This document shows positions 4,779 to 6,018 of a DNA stretch of 6,018 nt, in pieces. The stretch lies in NCBI GenBank assembly GCA_015222965.1, contig JADFWF010000045.1, positions 1 to 6,018 of the forward strand, written 5' to 3'. Every line of letters starts with the position of its first letter. Position 1 is the first letter of the stretch. This DNA comes from Pseudomonadota bacterium (GTDB lineage Bacteria; Pseudomonadota; Gammaproteobacteria; SZUA-229). A model generated the notes under the pieces. It worked only from the letters and a program-made list of their open reading frames with translations, ran no database searches and was not told the DNA's origin. The translations under genes and the position numbers were made by a program.

Positions 4779-5822
4779 ATGCCTACAAATCAATCAAAAT
4801 CATTAAGTTACCGTGATGCGGGTGTCAATATCGATGCCGGCAACGAGTTTGTCGAAAAAATAAAGTCCAGCGTTGCCAGCACTAACCGGCCTGGCGTCAT
4901 GGGCAGTCTCGGTGGCTTCGGCGGTCTGTTCGAACTTCCCGAAGGTTACAAACAACCGGTACTGGTATCCGGCACCGATGGTGTCGGCACCAAGCTTAAA
5001 CTGGCGATCGACCTAAATAAACACGACACCATCGGCATCGACCTGGTCGCCATGTGCGTCAACGATATCCTGGTACTGGGCGCCGAACCGCTGTACTTTC
5101 TAGACTACTACGCCACCGGTGAATTGAACACCGAGATTGCCGCCAGTGTTGTCGAAGGCATCGCTGAAGGCTGCCGCCAGTCGAATGCGGCATTGATAGG
5201 CGGCGAGACTGCTGAGATGCCTGGCATGTATGGCAAAGGTGATTACGATCTTGCCGGCTTCTGTGTCGGCGTGGTCGAAAAACAAAAAATCATCGACGGC
5301 TCTAAAGTAAAAGCCGGCGACGCCATGATCGCTATCGCATCTAGCGGACCGCATTCCAATGGTTACTCGCTGGTACGAAAAATTATCGAGGTCAGCAACG
5401 CAGACATCAATGCCTCATTCGGTGATAACAAACAAACTTTGGGCAGCGCCCTGCTGGCACCGACAAAGATTTACGTCAAAGCCATCCATCAGTTACTGGA
5501 AACTTTTGATATCCATGCCATGGCGCATATCACCGGCGGCGGACTGCTGGAAAATATTCCCCGTGTATTGCCTGAAAACGCACAAGCGTTCGTTGATACC
5601 AGCAGCTGGCAGCTGCCAGAAGTTTTTCAGTGGCTGCAGGATAACGGCAATGTAGAGATCAATGAGATGTATCGTACCTTTAACTGTGGTGTTGGCATGG
5701 TGCTGATCGTTGATGCTGACGATGCAGATACCGTGGTAACGACACTCAATCAGAACGGCGACAGTGCATGGCAGCTAGGTACGGTCGAAGCTGGCGATAA
5801 GGATCAGGTTATTTTTAAATAA
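4779..5822 (+). CDS. purM: Phosphoribosylformylglycinamidine cyclo-ligase (AIR synthetase) PurM
   Basis: A complete 347-residue PurM (E. coli 345). It catalyses ATP-dependent ring closure of FGAM to AIR (EC 6.3.3.1), the fifth step of de novo purine synthesis, as a cytoplasmic homodimer. Conserved blocks in order are LSYRDAGV (9-16), [14 protein letters not shown] (41-54), the glycine-rich [15 protein letters not shown] (62-76), [20 protein letters not shown] (88-107), [11 protein letters not shown] (141-151), [14 protein letters not shown] (188-201), [16 protein letters not shown] (250-265) and [11 protein letters not shown] (297-307). No key block is missing. The ATG fits the E. coli N-terminus closely and is the only good start, yet no Shine-Dalgarno sequence precedes it. 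purN follows 20 bases after the stop, so the two form an operon. The gene is visibly more GC-rich than the DUF2066 gene upstream. Confidence 0.98.
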   Translation: MPTNQSKSLSYRDAGVNIDAGNEFVEKIKSSVASTNRPGVMGSLGGFGGLFELPEGYKQPVLVSGTDGVGTKLKLAIDLNKHDTIGIDLVAMCVNDILVLGAEPLYFLDYYATGELNTEIAASVVEGIAEGCRQSNAALIGGETAEMPGMYGKGDYDLAGFCVGVVEKQKIIDGSKVKAGDAMIAIASSGPHSNGYSLVRKIIEVSNADINASFGDNKQTLGSALLAPTKIYVKAIHQLLETFDIHAMAHITGGGLLENIPRVLPENAQAFVDTSSWQLPEVFQWLQDNGNVEINEMYRTFNCGVGMVLIVDADDADTVVTTLNQNGDSAWQLGTVEAGDKDQVIFK

Positions 5823-5842
5823 CAGCTCTGTCTGAATCTGCC

Positions 5843-6018
5843 GTGGAAAAAAGGAAAACATCACTAGTCGTTCTTATTTCTGGTTCTGGCAGCAACCTGC
5901 AAGCAATAATCGATGCTATAAAAAATAGCGGCCTTGATGCAGAGATAAAAGCGGTTATCAGCAACCAGGCAAACGCCACCGGTCTGGAGCGCGCCAGCAG
6001 AGAAAATATCAGGACCCA
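5843..6018 (+). CDS. purN: Phosphoribosylglycinamide formyltransferase PurN, 5' part, cut by window edge
   Basis: The first 58 codons of purN; the frame is open to the end of the window. PurN transfers a formyl group from 10-formyl-THF to GAR, giving FGAR (EC 2.1.2.2), two steps before PurM. The N-terminal strand and phosphate-binding loop LVVLISGSGSNLQAIID (8-24) match E. coli LISGNGSNLQAIID, and AVISNQANATGLERA (37-51) matches the next conserved block. The catalytic Asn, His and Asp, around residues 106-144 in E. coli, lie beyond the window. The start is taken as GTG at 5843, since no other start codon lies in frame between the purM stop and the conserved strand. Its upstream sequence has no clear ribosome site; coupling to purM across the 20-base gap is likely. 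Confidence 0.93.
   Translation, partial: MEKRKTSLVVLISGSGSNLQAIIDAIKNSGLDAEIKAVISNQANATGLERASRENIRT

Noticed and set aside
5100..5655. Open frames on both strands inside purM
   Set aside because: purM is intact and strongly conserved across this stretch, so these are shadow frames.

Overview
This window reads as ordinary chromosome from a gammaproteobacterium. The main evidence is gene order: an ArsC/YfgD-type protein, WrbA, a DUF2069 membrane protein, Hda, a DUF2066 protein, PurM and PurN lie side by side. From memory, Pseudomonas has a closely similar block, and E. coli has yfgD-hda-uraA-upp-purM-purN. Base composition is middling and the intergenic regions are AT-rich. Species cannot be named from this sequence; an environmental, non-enteric gammaproteobacterium is my inference.

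Layout. A LysM-domain lipoprotein gene (80-733, minus) ends at a strong intrinsic terminator (5-30). An AT-rich divergent control region (734-933) holds a promoter for each direction and a repeated TGACA/TGTCA motif. A tight plus-strand operon follows: arsC-like (934-1287), wrbA (1287-1910) and DUF2069 (1907-2284), joined by a TAATG and an ATGA overlap. The gap 2285-2691 has no recognised gene. It holds two families of palindromic repeats, each present as an inverted pair, with the two pairs interleaved. On the far side a minus-strand pair converges on this gap: DUF2066 (about 3429-4676) and hda (2692-3429), again joined by a TAATG overlap. A second divergent control region (4677-4778) separates them from purM (4779-5822) and the start of purN (5843 to the window edge).

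How the genes work together. PurM and PurN are steps of de novo purine synthesis: PurN makes FGAR and PurM makes AIR. Hda, with the sliding clamp, switches off DnaA after replication starts. WrbA is a flavin quinone reductase and the ArsC-like protein is a thioredoxin-fold thiol enzyme, so the plus-strand operon looks redox-related. The LysM lipoprotein probably links the outer membrane to peptidoglycan. DUF2069 and DUF2066 have no established function.

I found no mobile-element gene, CRISPR array, tRNA, rRNA or defence system. The most unusual stretch is the repeat-rich gap at 2285-2691, which looks like a REP cluster, possibly an older composite element. It is not evidence of a new protein system.
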